64,000 nucleotides of DNA from Bradyrhizobium huanghuaihaiense (GTDB lineage Bacteria; Pseudomonadota; Alphaproteobacteria; Rhizobiales; Xanthobacteraceae), in the NCBI RefSeq assembly GCF_007830635.1, contig NZ_VLLA01000003.1, forward strand, positions 186,001 through 250,000, in the 5' to 3' direction. Position numbers and translations under genes: made by a program. Each line of letters opens with the position of its first letter. Position 1 is the first letter of the stretch. Positions 55,928 to 64,000 of this stretch are shown here, in pieces. The notes under the pieces were generated by a model. It worked only from the letters and a program-made list of their open reading frames with translations, did not search any database and was not told the origin of the DNA.

Positions 55928-56143
55928 ATGGCAGCGCGCGATCGCTTCGAGCTTAATATCACGTGTCCGAATTGCGGAGCAAACGGTGAAGCCAGGGTGT
56001 CCGAAGACGATTATCCGTTCATGCGCAGTCCGCGCTTCAGCGTCGACGAGTTGCCGGCGGAATTCGAGGTGGTTAAACGAGCGGCCCATCGGCAGGACGT
56101 GCTCCTTGTTCATACCCCATGCAAGGTGAAGTTCACCTTCTGA
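55928..56143 (+). CDS. Small zinc-ribbon-like protein, unknown
   Basis: 71 residues from ATG 55928, preceded by AGGAAAGG. It contains CPNCG near the N-terminus and one further Cys near the C-terminus, so a full four-cysteine zinc site is not evident. The frame is open 29 codons upstream to the nuclease stop, but protein-like sequence starts here. Not clearly part of the preceding operon. Confidence 0.6.
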   Translation: MAARDRFELNITCPNCGANGEARVSEDDYPFMRSPRFSVDELPAEFEVVKRAAHRQDVLLVHTPCKVKFTF

Positions 56144-56283
56144 CGTCACCGAATGCGCCGACAAACCGCTGGTTCGGTTATGGTCGTTTATCCACACCCA
56201 CCAGCCGCAGTGGCTCTACCGCAGCGTCTCCCCTACATTTCGACAATTTGCCAGCCTTCTCTCAATCCGTCTTTATCCCTCTC

Positions 56284-56763
56284 ATGTCCGCCGCTCGCAT
56301 TATCAAGCCGCCCCCTATGTCGGGAGGCGATCGAAAGTACTTCGCACGAGAGATCCATAAGGCGGAGATGACCTTTGCACATCTCCTTGAGGAAGCCGCA
56401 ACGGCTCACGCGGTCGCGGACGCCGCGCGCGCCAAGGCTTACGCCCTCGACTGCGTTGCCTGGAATACAGCCCTTTTTATTGGTGAACTGGACCACACCT
56501 CCCCCACGATCGCGGCGGCGATTGAGGGCGGGTTTCCGCTGCTCGAGGTGCGCTGCGAACACTGCAAACACACAGAGATGATCGATCTCGCATTGGTGGT
56601 GCAGCCTCGCGATCGGCAGGTCGCGCTAATGCGGAGCTATCTCTACTGCAGTCCCTGCCAGCGCACCGTCGGAAAGAAGTGGCGGCCAGAGCTGATCGGC
56701 CTGCGCCCGCTCGGCGATCCGCAGCCCGCCGCCCCATCTAGGCGTACCAAGAAAGCCTCCTGA
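56284..56763 (+). CDS. Zinc-finger protein of unknown function
   Basis: 159 residues from ATG 56284 ([16 protein letters not shown]). An N-terminal helical part is followed by a two-CXXC ribbon, CEHCKH and CSPCQR, separated by about 30 residues. The longer frame from 56119 runs through the stop of the preceding gene and looks non-coding. It is followed after 2 nt by the SRAP gene. Confidence 0.65.
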   Translation: MSAARIIKPPPMSGGDRKYFAREIHKAEMTFAHLLEEAATAHAVADAARAKAYALDCVAWNTALFIGELDHTSPTIAAAIEGGFPLLEVRCEHCKHTEMIDLALVVQPRDRQVALMRSYLYCSPCQRTVGKKWRPELIGLRPLGDPQPAAPSRRTKKAS

Positions 56764-56765
56764 CG

Positions 56766-57437
56766 ATGTGCAACCTCTACAGTGTCACCACCAACCAGGC
56801 GGCAATTCAGGCGCTGTTCCGCGTCGTCAATCGCTACGTTGGTAATTTGCCGGCAATGCCGTCTGTCTTCCCCGACTATCCTGCACCCGTGGTTCGCAAC
56901 GGGGACGGCGGTGAGCGCGAGCTCGCGATGATGCGCTGGGGCATGCCGCCGCCCCCGCGGGTCGGCGGCCCGCCGGTGACGAACGTGCGCAACACCAGCT
57001 CTCCGCATTGGCGCGCCTGGTTGAAGCCGGAGAACCGCTGCCTGGTGCCTGCGAACAGCTTTTCCGAGTACGCTCCGGAGCCTAACCCTGCGACCGGCAA
57101 GAAGGACGTCGTTTGGTTCGCCCTCGCCGACGAACGACCCTTGTTCGCGTTCGCAGGCATTTGGACGACGTTCAACGGTGACCGCGGGACAAAGTCGAAA
57201 CCGGTGCCAGGCCCGCATCAAGTTTACGGGTTTCTGACGACGGCACCGAATGCGATCGTCGAGCCGATCCACCACAAGGCCATGCCAGTCATCCTCACCA
57301 CCGACGAGGAGCGCGACGTCTGGATGCGCGCCTCATGGGACGAGGCCAAGGCGCTGCAGCGCCCCCTGCCCGACGATGCGCTTCGGATTGTGGCGCGTGG
57401 AAGCGCCAAGGAAGATGTTGCGACTGGTGCGCAATGA
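56766..57437 (+). CDS. SRAP-family protein (YedK/HMCES type)
   Basis: 223 residues. The catalytic Cys2 follows the initiator Met (MCNLYS). Asn73 (TNVRN), Glu101 (SFSEY) and His169 ([12 protein letters not shown]) complete the active site. SRAP proteins cross-link to abasic sites in single-stranded DNA and so protect them during replication. Some bacterial copies accompany SOS functions or mobile DNA. It overlaps the next gene by 4 nt (ATGA). Confidence 0.92.
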   Translation: MCNLYSVTTNQAAIQALFRVVNRYVGNLPAMPSVFPDYPAPVVRNGDGGERELAMMRWGMPPPPRVGGPPVTNVRNTSSPHWRAWLKPENRCLVPANSFSEYAPEPNPATGKKDVVWFALADERPLFAFAGIWTTFNGDRGTKSKPVPGPHQVYGFLTTAPNAIVEPIHHKAMPVILTTDEERDVWMRASWDEAKALQRPLPDDALRIVARGSAKEDVATGAQ

Positions 57438-58036
57438 CCCGACTGTCCACCGCCTTTATTTTAGGAATTCTGCTTTCTGAGCCGCTCGCGGCTGCAGAGA
57501 ATATCGTCGGCCGCGCAAGCGTAGTTGACGGAGATACGGTCGAGGTTCACGGCACGCGCATTCGATTGTGGGGAATTGACGCACCTGAGAGCGATCAGCT
57601 TTGTCGCGGTGGCGATAGTGAGCTCTATCGGTGCGGGCAGAAAGCCGCCACCGCCTTGGCTGGCATTCTTTACGCGATCCCCCGCCCGCTCACTTGTATC
57701 CCGCGGGATCAAGACAAGTACGGGCGCGTCGTTGCTGAGTGCAAGCTCGGAGATCCCGGGCCAGACATCGCGCATTGGATGGTCTCGCACGGATACGCCC
57801 TCGATTGGCCGCAGTACTCCTCTGGCCGATATGCACAAGCGCAACGACGCGCGGAGAATGCGAGCGTCGGCATGTGGGCCGGCAGCTTCGTCGAACCACG
57901 GCGATATCGGTCCTGTGTTAAGGCGGGCGGACGTCCCTCACAATGCTCGGACTTGCAGCCTTCCGGTAGTCGCGGGCGCACAGGCCGCGTGAACAGTTGG
58001 CTGCGCGAAGGAAACCAAAGCGGAGAGATAAAATGA
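57434..58036 (+). CDS. Secreted SNase-like thermonuclease
   Basis: 200 residues from ATG 57434. An N-terminal signal peptide ([18 protein letters not shown]) is followed by a staphylococcal-nuclease-like domain with [23 protein letters not shown] and [10 protein letters not shown]. These hold the calcium-binding and arginine positions of the family. It acts outside the cytoplasm and may degrade DNA. It is coupled by overlap with genes on both sides. Confidence 0.85.
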   Translation: MTRLSTAFILGILLSEPLAAAENIVGRASVVDGDTVEVHGTRIRLWGIDAPESDQLCRGGDSELYRCGQKAATALAGILYAIPRPLTCIPRDQDKYGRVVAECKLGDPGPDIAHWMVSHGYALDWPQYSSGRYAQAQRRAENASVGMWAGSFVEPRRYRSCVKAGGRPSQCSDLQPSGSRGRTGRVNSWLREGNQSGEIK

Positions 58037-58260
58037 GCACCTGTCCTATATGTGGCACGAAGGCAAACGAACTTCCTAAGACAGGAGATGCAGAGGGTTA
58101 CGATTGCCCGCGTCATGGACGGTTCAAGGTATCGGACAGAGTACTTCGATCGGAGCAGAGAAGAAGTGTGGGCGAATGGGAAGCAGCATTGAAGCGGGCT
58201 ACAGATCATGCCAAGCCGGATGAATTACCGCTCATAACGACGTATCATCTGCAGCCATGA
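58033..58260 (+). CDS. Small protein with one zinc-finger-like motif
   Basis: 75 residues from ATG 58033, overlapping the nuclease stop (ATGA). CPICGTKANE and CPRHGRFK, 19 residues apart, form a two-part CXXC/CXXH site. Function unknown. Confidence 0.62.
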   Translation: MSTCPICGTKANELPKTGDAEGYDCPRHGRFKVSDRVLRSEQRRSVGEWEAALKRATDHAKPDELPLITTYHLQP

Positions 58261-58520
58261 AACTTGCGACCGAACGCTCTTTTTCCGACCCTGAAGTTGC
58301 GGCCCGCAAGTTGGTCGAAATCGTCGCGGGCATCGAGCCGGTCGATGGACGCATCCATATTGAGAAGATCAACGCGCCGTTTCTGTTCACGCTCAAGGGC
58401 CGCGCCAGTGAGTTCGGCGCCGGCCTCGCCTACGCCGTCGACGAAGGCTGGCTGATGCTCCACGAGAGCGGCACCTATGTGAAGCTGCTCGCCCCCGGCG
58501 AAGACCTGCTCGCGAAATAA
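58257..58520 (+). CDS. Conserved small protein, unknown
   Basis: 87 residues from ATG 58257, overlapping the previous stop. GRIHIEKINAPFLFTLKG and GWLMLHESGTYVKL look like a compact winged or barrel domain, which I recall from Bradyrhizobium genomes as an unnamed protein. No catalytic motif. It is the end of the four-gene overlapped run that begins with SRAP. Confidence 0.6.
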   Translation: MKLATERSFSDPEVAARKLVEIVAGIEPVDGRIHIEKINAPFLFTLKGRASEFGAGLAYAVDEGWLMLHESGTYVKLLAPGEDLLAK

Positions 58521-58571
58521 CGCCGCCTGTCTGGCGGTGGAACGAATTTTCCGGAGCAGCATTTTACCGCC

Positions 58572-58808
58572 ATGCCGCGCTATTTTTTCCACGTCACTCA
58601 CGAACATAAGCATATCGACGAGCAAGGAGAGGAACTCCCCGACAAGGATGCTGCATGGAAGGAAGCGACCGTGACTGCTGGTCAGATGTTGCAAGGCCTG
58701 GACGGTAGGCTGGCGCCCGGTCGGGAATGGCGGATGGAAGTCACCGACGAATTACAGAACACGCTTTACGTTCTGCACATCCACGCCGAAAAGCCCGGCG
58801 ACGCCTGA
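58572..58808 (+). CDS. DUF6894-like protein
   Basis: 78 residues, MPRYFFHVTHEHKHIDEQGEEL and the C-terminal YVLHIHAEKPGDA. This matches the pattern of a short family common in rhizobia whose function is unknown. Family assignment is by memory of the motif. Confidence 0.65.
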   Translation: MPRYFFHVTHEHKHIDEQGEELPDKDAAWKEATVTAGQMLQGLDGRLAPGREWRMEVTDELQNTLYVLHIHAEKPGDA

Positions 58809-58890
58809 TGTTTCGCAGTGGGCCTGATCGATTCTCTCGTAAAAAGCGGAGCATAGCCGAGCGGCGCCGCCATGAAGTTACTGAGGTTAT

Positions 58891-58919
58891 GGGCCCGGGA
58901 TCCTAGGCACACCGGGCCC
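58891..58919 (+). terminator. Hairpin after the small-gene run
   Basis: GGGCCCGG (58891-58898) and CCGGGCCC (58912-58919) with a 13-nt loop, then GCTTTGTTT. Likely end of transcription for the preceding genes. The rest of 58,809-59,163 shows no supported gene. Confidence 0.55.
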
Positions 58920-59163
58920 GCTTTGTTTCGAGGCCGCCTGTCTCGGATAGCCGCCAGTGGGGCTCGACATCGCCTGCAGACCCGCCTCGATTGCAGCGAT
59001 GTCGCGGTCTGCCGCGCTATTCAGGAACGAAGGTCTCCTGATCAGATTATCAGTCCCGCCAGGCTCGCCGCCGAGACTGGCGGAGCGGCCCCGGCCCACC
59101 TCAAAAAGCCCCCCCCTGCAGCCGGGGCCGTCTCTCCGACCTCAGTAGTATCGGAGTGTGCGT

Positions 59164-59526
59164 ATGCGTTCCTCGCCCTCGATCGTGCCGGCCGATCGCC
59201 TAGACCGCGACATCTACCTGGTGCTCGAAGATTTCGGTGCCCGCGCCGGCTGCGCCTGGCGAGAGACCGACGAAGCTGACACGGATCTTGAGACCGTCCT
59301 GCAGGACATTCTGTCCGGCCAATATGCCTATCCGCTTCGGATTGTGTGCTTCAATCCGATCGAGGGCTGGTCGCGCGATGCGACCTCGGCCATCGCCGAC
59401 GCGCTGGCGGAGCGAGCCGCCAATACCGACGCCGAGGTCTCTCCGGCCCTGCAGGACTTCATCCACGCCAACTCGACCCGGCCGTTTAACGTGCAGCTGA
59501 CCCTCCCGCTGCGCGGCGTCGCGTGA
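59164..59526 (+). CDS. Conserved hypothetical protein
   Basis: 120 residues from ATG 59164, with GGAG 7 nt upstream; a GTG at 59158 is too close to the ribosome site. Sequence features are an acidic helix (WRETDEADTDLETVLQDIL) and PLRIVCFNPIEGWSRD. I recognise the type from rhizobial accessory DNA without a function. Overlaps the next gene by one base. Confidence 0.6.
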   Translation: MRSSPSIVPADRLDRDIYLVLEDFGARAGCAWRETDEADTDLETVLQDILSGQYAYPLRIVCFNPIEGWSRDATSAIADALAERAANTDAEVSPALQDFIHANSTRPFNVQLTLPLRGVA

Positions 59527-59732
59527 TGGCTATCGAAGGCAAGCCGATCGGCCACGCGCAGGATGAGCCCGAGCACTTCATCCGCTGCACGATCTGCGGC
59601 GAGCCTCTCGACATGCGCGACCTAGCTCAGGTCCTTGACCATCTGCACGAGCAGAACGTCGAGGAGGAGCCGACGTTCAGTGAACTATTCATCGTCACGA
59701 AAGTGGGTTGGTCTCGAAAGCCGACGAAGTAG
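59526..59732 (+). CDS. Small zinc-finger-like protein
   Basis: 68 residues from ATG 59526, sharing a base with the previous stop; GTG 59523 is an alternative. RCTICGEPLDMRDLAQVLDHLHEQ provides CXXC and HXXH, a C2H2-like site. Function unknown. Confidence 0.58.
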   Translation: MAIEGKPIGHAQDEPEHFIRCTICGEPLDMRDLAQVLDHLHEQNVEEEPTFSELFIVTKVGWSRKPTK

Positions 59733-59905
59733 TGTTCTTAAGCTGGCCACAGCATAAGACTTACCAACCACACCGCGACTGAGCAGCAGACCGCAATTCC
59801 AAGGTATGGCAATGCATTTGTCATCGGTGCCTCGCTGCAATCCCGACGCTCAAAAAGCCGACTGCTAGATTGGCATATTCGCGGGCGGATGACTATCTGC
59901 TCCGC

Positions 59906-60497
59906 ATGTTAAACGCATTCGAGTTCTGCCTGCCGACGGCCGCCAAGGCCGTGCCTGACGGCCCCGACTGGCTCCACGAAATCAAATATGACGGTTACCG
60001 GCTGCGCGTCGAGCGCAAGGGCAAGTCCGTTCGGCTGCTCACCCGCAACGGCCACAACTGGACCGACTGCTACCCCTGGATCCTCCAGGCCGCGCTCAAG
60101 AACCGCGAGCAGAACTTCGTCATCGACGGCGAGGCTGTCGTGCTGGGCGTCGACGGTGTCGCCGACTTCAACACACTGCACTCTCGTAATCACGACGACG
60201 AGGTGCAGCTCTACGCCTTTGACATCCTGATGCTAGGCGGCGAGGACCTGCGACCCCTGCCGCTCTCGATGCGCAAAAACCAACCTCGCGCGCCTACTGC
60301 GCGGTCACCCAGAAGGCATGTTCGTAGCGCCATTTGAGCTTGGCGAAATAGGCCCGGACCTATTCCAGGCCGCCTGTCGCATGGGCCTCGAGGGTCTGGT
60401 TTCAAAGCATCGCGATAGGCCATACCGGGGTGGCCGGCAGAAGCACTGGATCAAAGTGAAGAACCGCAGCCATCCAGCAATGGATCGCGAGCTGTAG
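59906..60497 (+). pseudogene. ATP-dependent DNA ligase (LigD-like adenylation domain), frameshifted
   Basis: The first frame gives LNAFEFCLPT and then LHEIKYDGYRLRVE, with the adenylation lysine, and VIDGEAVVLGVDG (motif III). At the A5 run 60275-60279 the frame is lost. One base fewer would continue as RKTNLARLLRGHPEGMFVAP, and the +1 frame indeed runs on with GMFVAPFELGEIGPDLFQ, GLEGLVSKHRDRPYRGG and KHWIKVKNRSHPAMDREL, ending at 60497. Both halves are recognisable parts of one small ligase, so the gene is broken by a single-base insertion, unless there is a sequencing error. Confidence 0.82.
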
Positions 60498-60503
60498 AAG
60501 TTC

Positions 60504-60863
60504 GTGGAACCGACAAAAGCAGCGCTACGTTTGATTGCCATGGCGATGAAGCAAGTCCGAGGCTGGTTGACCAATATCGGCGTGCTTGCCGCGCGGCCAG
60601 CCGCGTTCGTGGTGTTTTTGGCTTATGCCGCGCTTTGGGTCGTCTTCGGCAATGGCCTAGAGTGGCATTCGCCCGCCACTCTCGCGACATGGGGAATGAC
60701 CCTCGTGATCCAGCGCGCCGAACACCGCGACACGCAAGCCATTCACGCCAAGCTCGACGAACTCCTGAAGGTTCATGGCGACGCCAAGAACTCGCTTATG
60801 ACCATCGACGACAAGGACGCTGAGGAAATCGAGCGGGAGCGAGCGCTGGTCCGTAGGTCGTGA
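60504..60863 (+). CDS. Low-affinity iron permease-like protein
   Basis: 119 residues. Two hydrophobic segments in the first half (RPAAFVVFLAYAALWVVFGN and a weaker one after LEWHSP) are followed by VIQRAEHRDTQAIHAKLDELL, the C-terminal helix typical of the low-affinity iron permease family. The start is GTG 60504 or ATG 60540; the latter gives the usual length for the family. Confidence 0.72.
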   Translation: MEPTKAALRLIAMAMKQVRGWLTNIGVLAARPAAFVVFLAYAALWVVFGNGLEWHSPATLATWGMTLVIQRAEHRDTQAIHAKLDELLKVHGDAKNSLMTIDDKDAEEIERERALVRRS

Positions 60864-61126
60864 GCTACTGACCTAACGGATCACGTTGATCGCTCTTCCA
60901 TTCGGGTTCCAGAATTAACCCGCAACTGCGACATCAAGCTTAATTCGAGACATTGATTGCAGCAAAGCTGCGGGGCGCTAGCTTCTCACGGCCGGACATT
61001 GCCCTTGGTCCGGGTCCCCAATGCGAAGCCGTCGCGCCAATATATTCGACGCGGCGGCTTCGTTTGATTGCAGGTCCATTCTATTTGAAACAGCAGTCAG
61101 ACCGCGGCAAACTTGACCTTATCGAG

Positions 61127-61354
61127 ATGCGTCGGCAACTCACGGCCTTGCGCTCGCAGCACTCCGACAACCTTGCGATAGCATCGCTACTGAACCGCTT
61201 CCTCGTGAAGGTTGCATTCCTCTCGGAGCCTACAGACCCGAACCACGAACGGCACCTCCGATCTGAGTTTGCACAGACGCTGACGAAGGTGGAGGCGATC
61301 ACCTCGCGCAGGCCATCAGCGAAGCGACCAGTAACCACTAAGCGATCCAAGTAA
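61127..61354 (+). CDS. Possible small helical protein
   Basis: 75 residues from ATG 61127 (MRRQLTALRSQHSDNLAIAS), a helical and basic protein. A longer frame from 60953 exists, but its first 58 codons do not look coding. No homologue recognised. Low certainty. Confidence 0.35.
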   Translation: MRRQLTALRSQHSDNLAIASLLNRFLVKVAFLSEPTDPNHERHLRSEFAQTLTKVEAITSRRPSAKRPVTTKRSK

Positions 61355-61751
61355 CGCTAACGATCGTATCTCATTGCGCTTGCCGGCGGGCGCGCCGATG
61401 CTGGATGCAGTCGCGAAGTCGCCCTTGTTTCGCGTATTGGCGCCTTCGCGGCGAGGGGTCACCGGCCCTTCAGCCGGCGACCCCGCCCAGTGCTGCGATT
61501 GATGGCGGACGTGTCACGAACCGCGGTCCGGAGCGTAGTTTCAGGGCGGACAGGCCCTCATAGGCTGGTCTTACCGTCGCGATAAACTTGGCGCGTTGAG
61601 CCGATGGCTCGTAGGGTATCGCAGGGCAATCACCGACAGGGTCACCCAGACGCGCGTGTTGGGTGCTCGCAGCGGCCCACCTGTTCGTTCACAGACCGTC
61701 AACGCTCTGGCATTACTCTGAGCGACTGCCTGAAGGCCACGCGGGTGGTTC
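61355..61751. other. Intergenic stretch, nothing identified
   Basis: 397 nt with no supported gene, RNA or repeat on either strand. GC-rich with a few short inverted repeats only. Confidence 0.4.
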
Positions 61752-62069
61752 ATGAGTGAGGCGGAACAGCGATCTGATAGGCGGGTTGTTTTCGAACGGC
61801 CAATCGAAGCTCGGTTGATGGCGATCGACGGCACATGGCAGCGCGCCTGCAGAATTCACGATGTTTCCGAATTGGGTGCCAAGCTGGTGATTGATGGTGC
61901 GGTGACAGATATCGGACAGAAGGAATTCTTCCTCGTTTTGTCACCCGTGGGCTTGGCTTACCGACACTGCGAACTCTCCTGGGTGAATGGTGAGTTCGTG
62001 GGCGTTCAGTTTCTCAACCGGGTTAGAGCTTCGAAACGAGCGCGCCGCGGCGAAACTTTGGTCAAGTAA
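61752..62069 (+). CDS. PilZ-domain protein
   Basis: 105 residues, a single PilZ domain: RSDRRVVFERPIEARL carries the arginine motif and CRIHDVSELGAKLVI the D-x-S-x-x-G motif that bind cyclic di-GMP. Free-standing PilZ domains act as c-di-GMP receptors that change surface or motility functions. Its target is unknown. Confidence 0.8.
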   Translation: MSEAEQRSDRRVVFERPIEARLMAIDGTWQRACRIHDVSELGAKLVIDGAVTDIGQKEFFLVLSPVGLAYRHCELSWVNGEFVGVQFLNRVRASKRARRGETLVK

Positions 62070-62417
62070 ACATCCGGCATAGGGCTCGTTTTGGTGCCGA
62101 TCGAGTTTATTAACAAAGGTCGTGCGATGATGCTAGCATTGTGCAAGATCATTTGAAGCAGGGCGTTGCAGAAGGTAGCAGCGCGGGCTGCGCCCCGCGC
62201 AGATACACGTTCACACAGCATCACCGACAGTTTCTCTGCTACCTGAAGCTGGAAAACTGGACGCCTGCATCAAGGCTTCCCGACATGCCTCGGACAGCGT
62301 TGGCGCTCCTCCGCGATGAACTGATCGAGATCCTCGCGCGCAACGACATCAAGCTGTATCGAATGACGCAAAAGGGCGCAGATCGTCTTGCCGCACACGC
62401 CGCTGATAGGGATACCT

Positions 62418-62651
62418 ATGTCGCGAGCCCTCCAATCGATCGTTGCTGGCTACGTCAAAGTTAAAAATCGGCGCGCGCTCGAGGGACTGTTGGCGCATCG
62501 CCGTGGGATGCTGGCCCAGCTTCAGGCGGTCACCGCCATCAACGCCTCCGCCTCGGTTCAGACCGTCGGGGACGAGATCTCGATCATTGAGGCGGGGTTG
62601 GAAGAGTTGAAGCTACCGCCCGGGTCGCTACCGGAGAACGAATGGGGCTAG
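62418..62651 (+). CDS. Conserved hypothetical protein
   Basis: 77 residues from ATG 62418 with GGGA upstream: MSRALQSIVAGYVKVKNRRALEGLL, an all-helical small protein seen, to my memory, in several rhizobia. Function unknown. The frame upstream (62,141-62,417) gives no clear gene. Confidence 0.55.
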   Translation: MSRALQSIVAGYVKVKNRRALEGLLAHRRGMLAQLQAVTAINASASVQTVGDEISIIEAGLEELKLPPGSLPENEWG

Positions 62652-62696
62652 TCGGGGTGGGCTGTCCGCGCCCCCTGGGTGACGCATCGGCTGCGT

Positions 62697-62915
62697 TCAG
62701 AACATGTTCGCGAGCCGATCAAGCAGCTCTTCCCAACCGCCCGGGTCATAGACGACCAATTGAAAGTCGCCGGCTTTCGACCATCGTATTTCGAGCACCT
62801 TGCGACCGACGTGACGGACCTGAATTCGTGAGAACTCATAGGGTCGCCCAGGTCTTGACGGAGTGACGTAGGAGCCCGACAGGCCGCACGATCGAACTCG
62901 CGCAGGTACTTGTTC
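62697..62915 (-). pseudogene. Start-less reading frame with protein-like sequence
   Basis: Between an in-frame stop and the TGA at 62697, the minus strand encodes 72 residues such as SGSYVTPSRPGRPYEFSRIQ, VRHVGRKVLEIRWSKAGDFQL and YDPGGWEELLDRLANMF. This looks like the C-terminal part of a real protein, but no ATG, GTG or TTG precedes the conserved-looking part. The neighbouring frame beginning MALPFIAVEGENKYLREF could be its 5' end before a frameshift. Assigned as a broken gene. Confidence 0.45.
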
Positions 62916-63093
62916 TCACCCTCGACAGCGATGAAGGGTAACGCCACGAGTGTAGTGCTCCAACAGAAACGCCTGCTACGATTTGTAGGTGTCGAGGACT
63001 ACAATCTGTAGCGGATCACACATTTCGTAGTATAGCGAAGCTCATCCGCTTTCGTTTAAGACGATGATGCGCGAAAACAATGCCGGGGGTTAC

Positions 63094-63594
63094 ATGAGGG
63101 CCAATCAAGTTTCCGTTCTAGCGATGATGCTGTTCGCTGGGACCGTCTGCGCTCACGCGAAGGACGAACGCCAAATTGTGGGGTCTTGGATCGTGAGCAA
63201 CAACGAAGACCGTTTTGGAAAAGGTGGGACGTTCGTCGCTGCGGTGCTAGATCAAAATGGCGGGACAGCTCTGGCAGTTCGCTGCATCGAAAAAGACCTG
63301 TCAATCGCCGTGATCGATAGCTCCCAGGATCCGAAACCTCTCAAAGTGGGTACGGCATACGTTGTGAAGATGCGGACCGATAAGGAACCAATCATGACTA
63401 CGGCTGGTAAGGCGATCGGCGATCGTTTGATCCAGTTCGACACTCAAGCCGACATGGTTCGGACCATACGCAAGGGACGAGAGACAGCAATCCGTTTAGA
63501 GAATGACAACGGTGTGTCGCGGACCCTCATCTTTCCGACTAAAGGAAACATGAAGGCTCTCGCTCGCGTTGCAGATGAGTGCAATCTCGACTGA
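63094..63594 (+). CDS. Secreted or periplasmic protein of unknown function
   Basis: 166 residues from ATG 63094 (ten codons inside a longer frame), with GGGGG upstream. A signal peptide, MRANQVSVLAMMLFAGTVCAHA, is followed by DERQIVGSWIVSNNEDRFGKGG and a beta-rich domain with conserved-looking VRCIEKDL. No family recognised. Confidence 0.62.
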   Translation: MRANQVSVLAMMLFAGTVCAHAKDERQIVGSWIVSNNEDRFGKGGTFVAAVLDQNGGTALAVRCIEKDLSIAVIDSSQDPKPLKVGTAYVVKMRTDKEPIMTTAGKAIGDRLIQFDTQADMVRTIRKGRETAIRLENDNGVSRTLIFPTKGNMKALARVADECNLD

Positions 63595-63611
63595 AGGGAT
63601 CGGTATACCTA

Positions 63612-64000
63612 TCACGGGATGAGCAGTCCACAGAGCTCCAGCAACTCGGGCGGCGCGGTGCGAAGCGAGAGCGCCCCCCTCCACTTTACGAAGGTCAGCG
63701 GGTGCGGGTTGCGAAGCACAAACGCAAAGTGATTAGGCGCGTACCAGCGGCTCGGGTGGGGCTGGACGCAATCGACAATCTCGACCATGCCGATGACGCC
63801 GCTGCGCGGCTGCTCGCCCGTCAGACGGACGGCAAAGCGCCTCTCGATGTCGGCCGGCGTGATGTCGTCCGGACCCTCGGACGCATGAATGAGCACCGGT
63901 CCTCGATAGGAGGTCTTCCAGGAGCGGTTCTCAACGTCTTTGAGCGCGATCGCGCCGGTCTGGACGTCGGTCGCGCCGGTGATGATCAAGCTCGCCCAGG
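63612..64000 (-). CDS. ASCH-domain protein, N-terminus outside window
   Basis: The minus-strand frame runs into the right edge reading WASLIITGATDVQ, then ENRSWKTSYRGPVLIHASEG and SGVIGMVEIVDCVQPH. These are the nucleotide/RNA-binding pocket signatures of ASCH (PUA-like) domains. ASCH proteins bind or modify RNA or act on modified nucleosides; the role is not known here. The TTG at 63989 is unlikely to be the true start. Confidence 0.78.
   Translation of the reverse strand, partial: WASLIITGATDVQTGAIALKDVENRSWKTSYRGPVLIHASEGPDDITPADIERRFAVRLTGEQPRSGVIGMVEIVDCVQPHPSRWYAPNHFAFVLRNPHPLTFVKWRGALSLRTAPPELLELCGLLIP

Larger units (their letters stand above)
50929..64000. mobile_element. Left part of a genomic island integrated at tRNA-Trp
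   Basis: The orientation of the tRNA fragment puts its CCA end toward the core genes, so the foreign DNA lies on the other side and continues past the window. Cargo fits: a defence-like operon, many small genes of unknown function, a broken ligase gene and less uniform base composition. No integrase is seen in the window; it would be expected near the intact tRNA at the far end. Confidence 0.7.

Noticed and set aside
61127..61354. Longer frame from 60,953 as a gene of 133 residues
   Set aside because: The first 58 codons do not look coding; only the part from the ATG at 61,127 is kept as a low-confidence feature.
62141..62464. A 107-residue frame before the small protein at 62,418
   Set aside because: Weak start, mixed composition and overlap with a better supported gene.

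Overview
The window reads as a piece of a high-GC alphaproteobacterial chromosome, most likely Bradyrhizobium or a close relative. This rests on the ribosomal and RNA polymerase protein sequences, the str/rpoBC/rplKAJL layout, and many small ORFs in the last 8 kb of a kind I associate with Bradyrhizobium. It falls into three parts.

(1) 1-22.7 kb is the translation/transcription core on the minus strand: secE-nusG-rplK-rplA, rplJ-rplL, rpoB-rpoC, rpsL-rpsG-fusA (fusA runs off the left edge). Two insertions break the classical order. A D-2-hydroxyacid dehydrogenase lies between rplA and rplJ. A three-gene block lies between rpoC and rpsL: an FAD oxidoreductase, an ABC exporter with acidic tails, and an FAD/methyltransferase fusion. 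Good sigma-70-like promoters are visible for secE and, with a short spacer, for the rpsL operon. Several strong hairpins lie between operons.

(2) 22.7-50.8 kb is a large surface-polysaccharide or nucleotide-sugar region. A plus-strand operon of closely packed, often overlapping genes (25.9-37.7 kb) encodes two extended SDR epimerases, an inverted-order nucleotidyltransferase/PfkB fusion, a HAD phosphatase, an aminoglycoside-phosphotransferase-like kinase, a split transketolase, two tandem DegT aminotransferases, a 2OG-Fe(II) oxygenase with its 'sporadic carbohydrate cluster' partner, a methyltransferase and a WbuC-like cupin. A divergent gmhA-type isomerase, a flippase-like membrane protein and a C-methyltransferase sit to its left. 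To its right are a paralogue of the flippase-like protein, two very large related membrane proteins, further methyltransferases, a Gfo/Idh/MocA oxidoreductase, more membrane proteins and a GT2 glycosyltransferase. Together they look able to make and export an unusual activated sugar, possibly of higher carbon number.

(3) At 50,884-50,928 the 3' 45 nt of a tRNA-Trp gene (CCA anticodon, minus strand) stand alone. This is the usual scar of integration into a tRNA gene, and its orientation places the inserted element to the right, continuing past 64 kb. The first cargo is a three-gene operon of AAA+ ATPase, subtilisin-like protease and PD-(D/E)XK-type nuclease behind a perfect inverted repeat. 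I consider it the best candidate for an undescribed, probably defensive, system. After it come small accessory genes: zinc-ribbon proteins, an SRAP abasic-site protein, a secreted SNase-like nuclease, a DUF6894 protein, a frameshifted DNA-ligase gene, a low-affinity iron permease-like protein, a PilZ protein, an ASCH-domain protein and several unknowns. No integrase or transposase gene is visible in the window.
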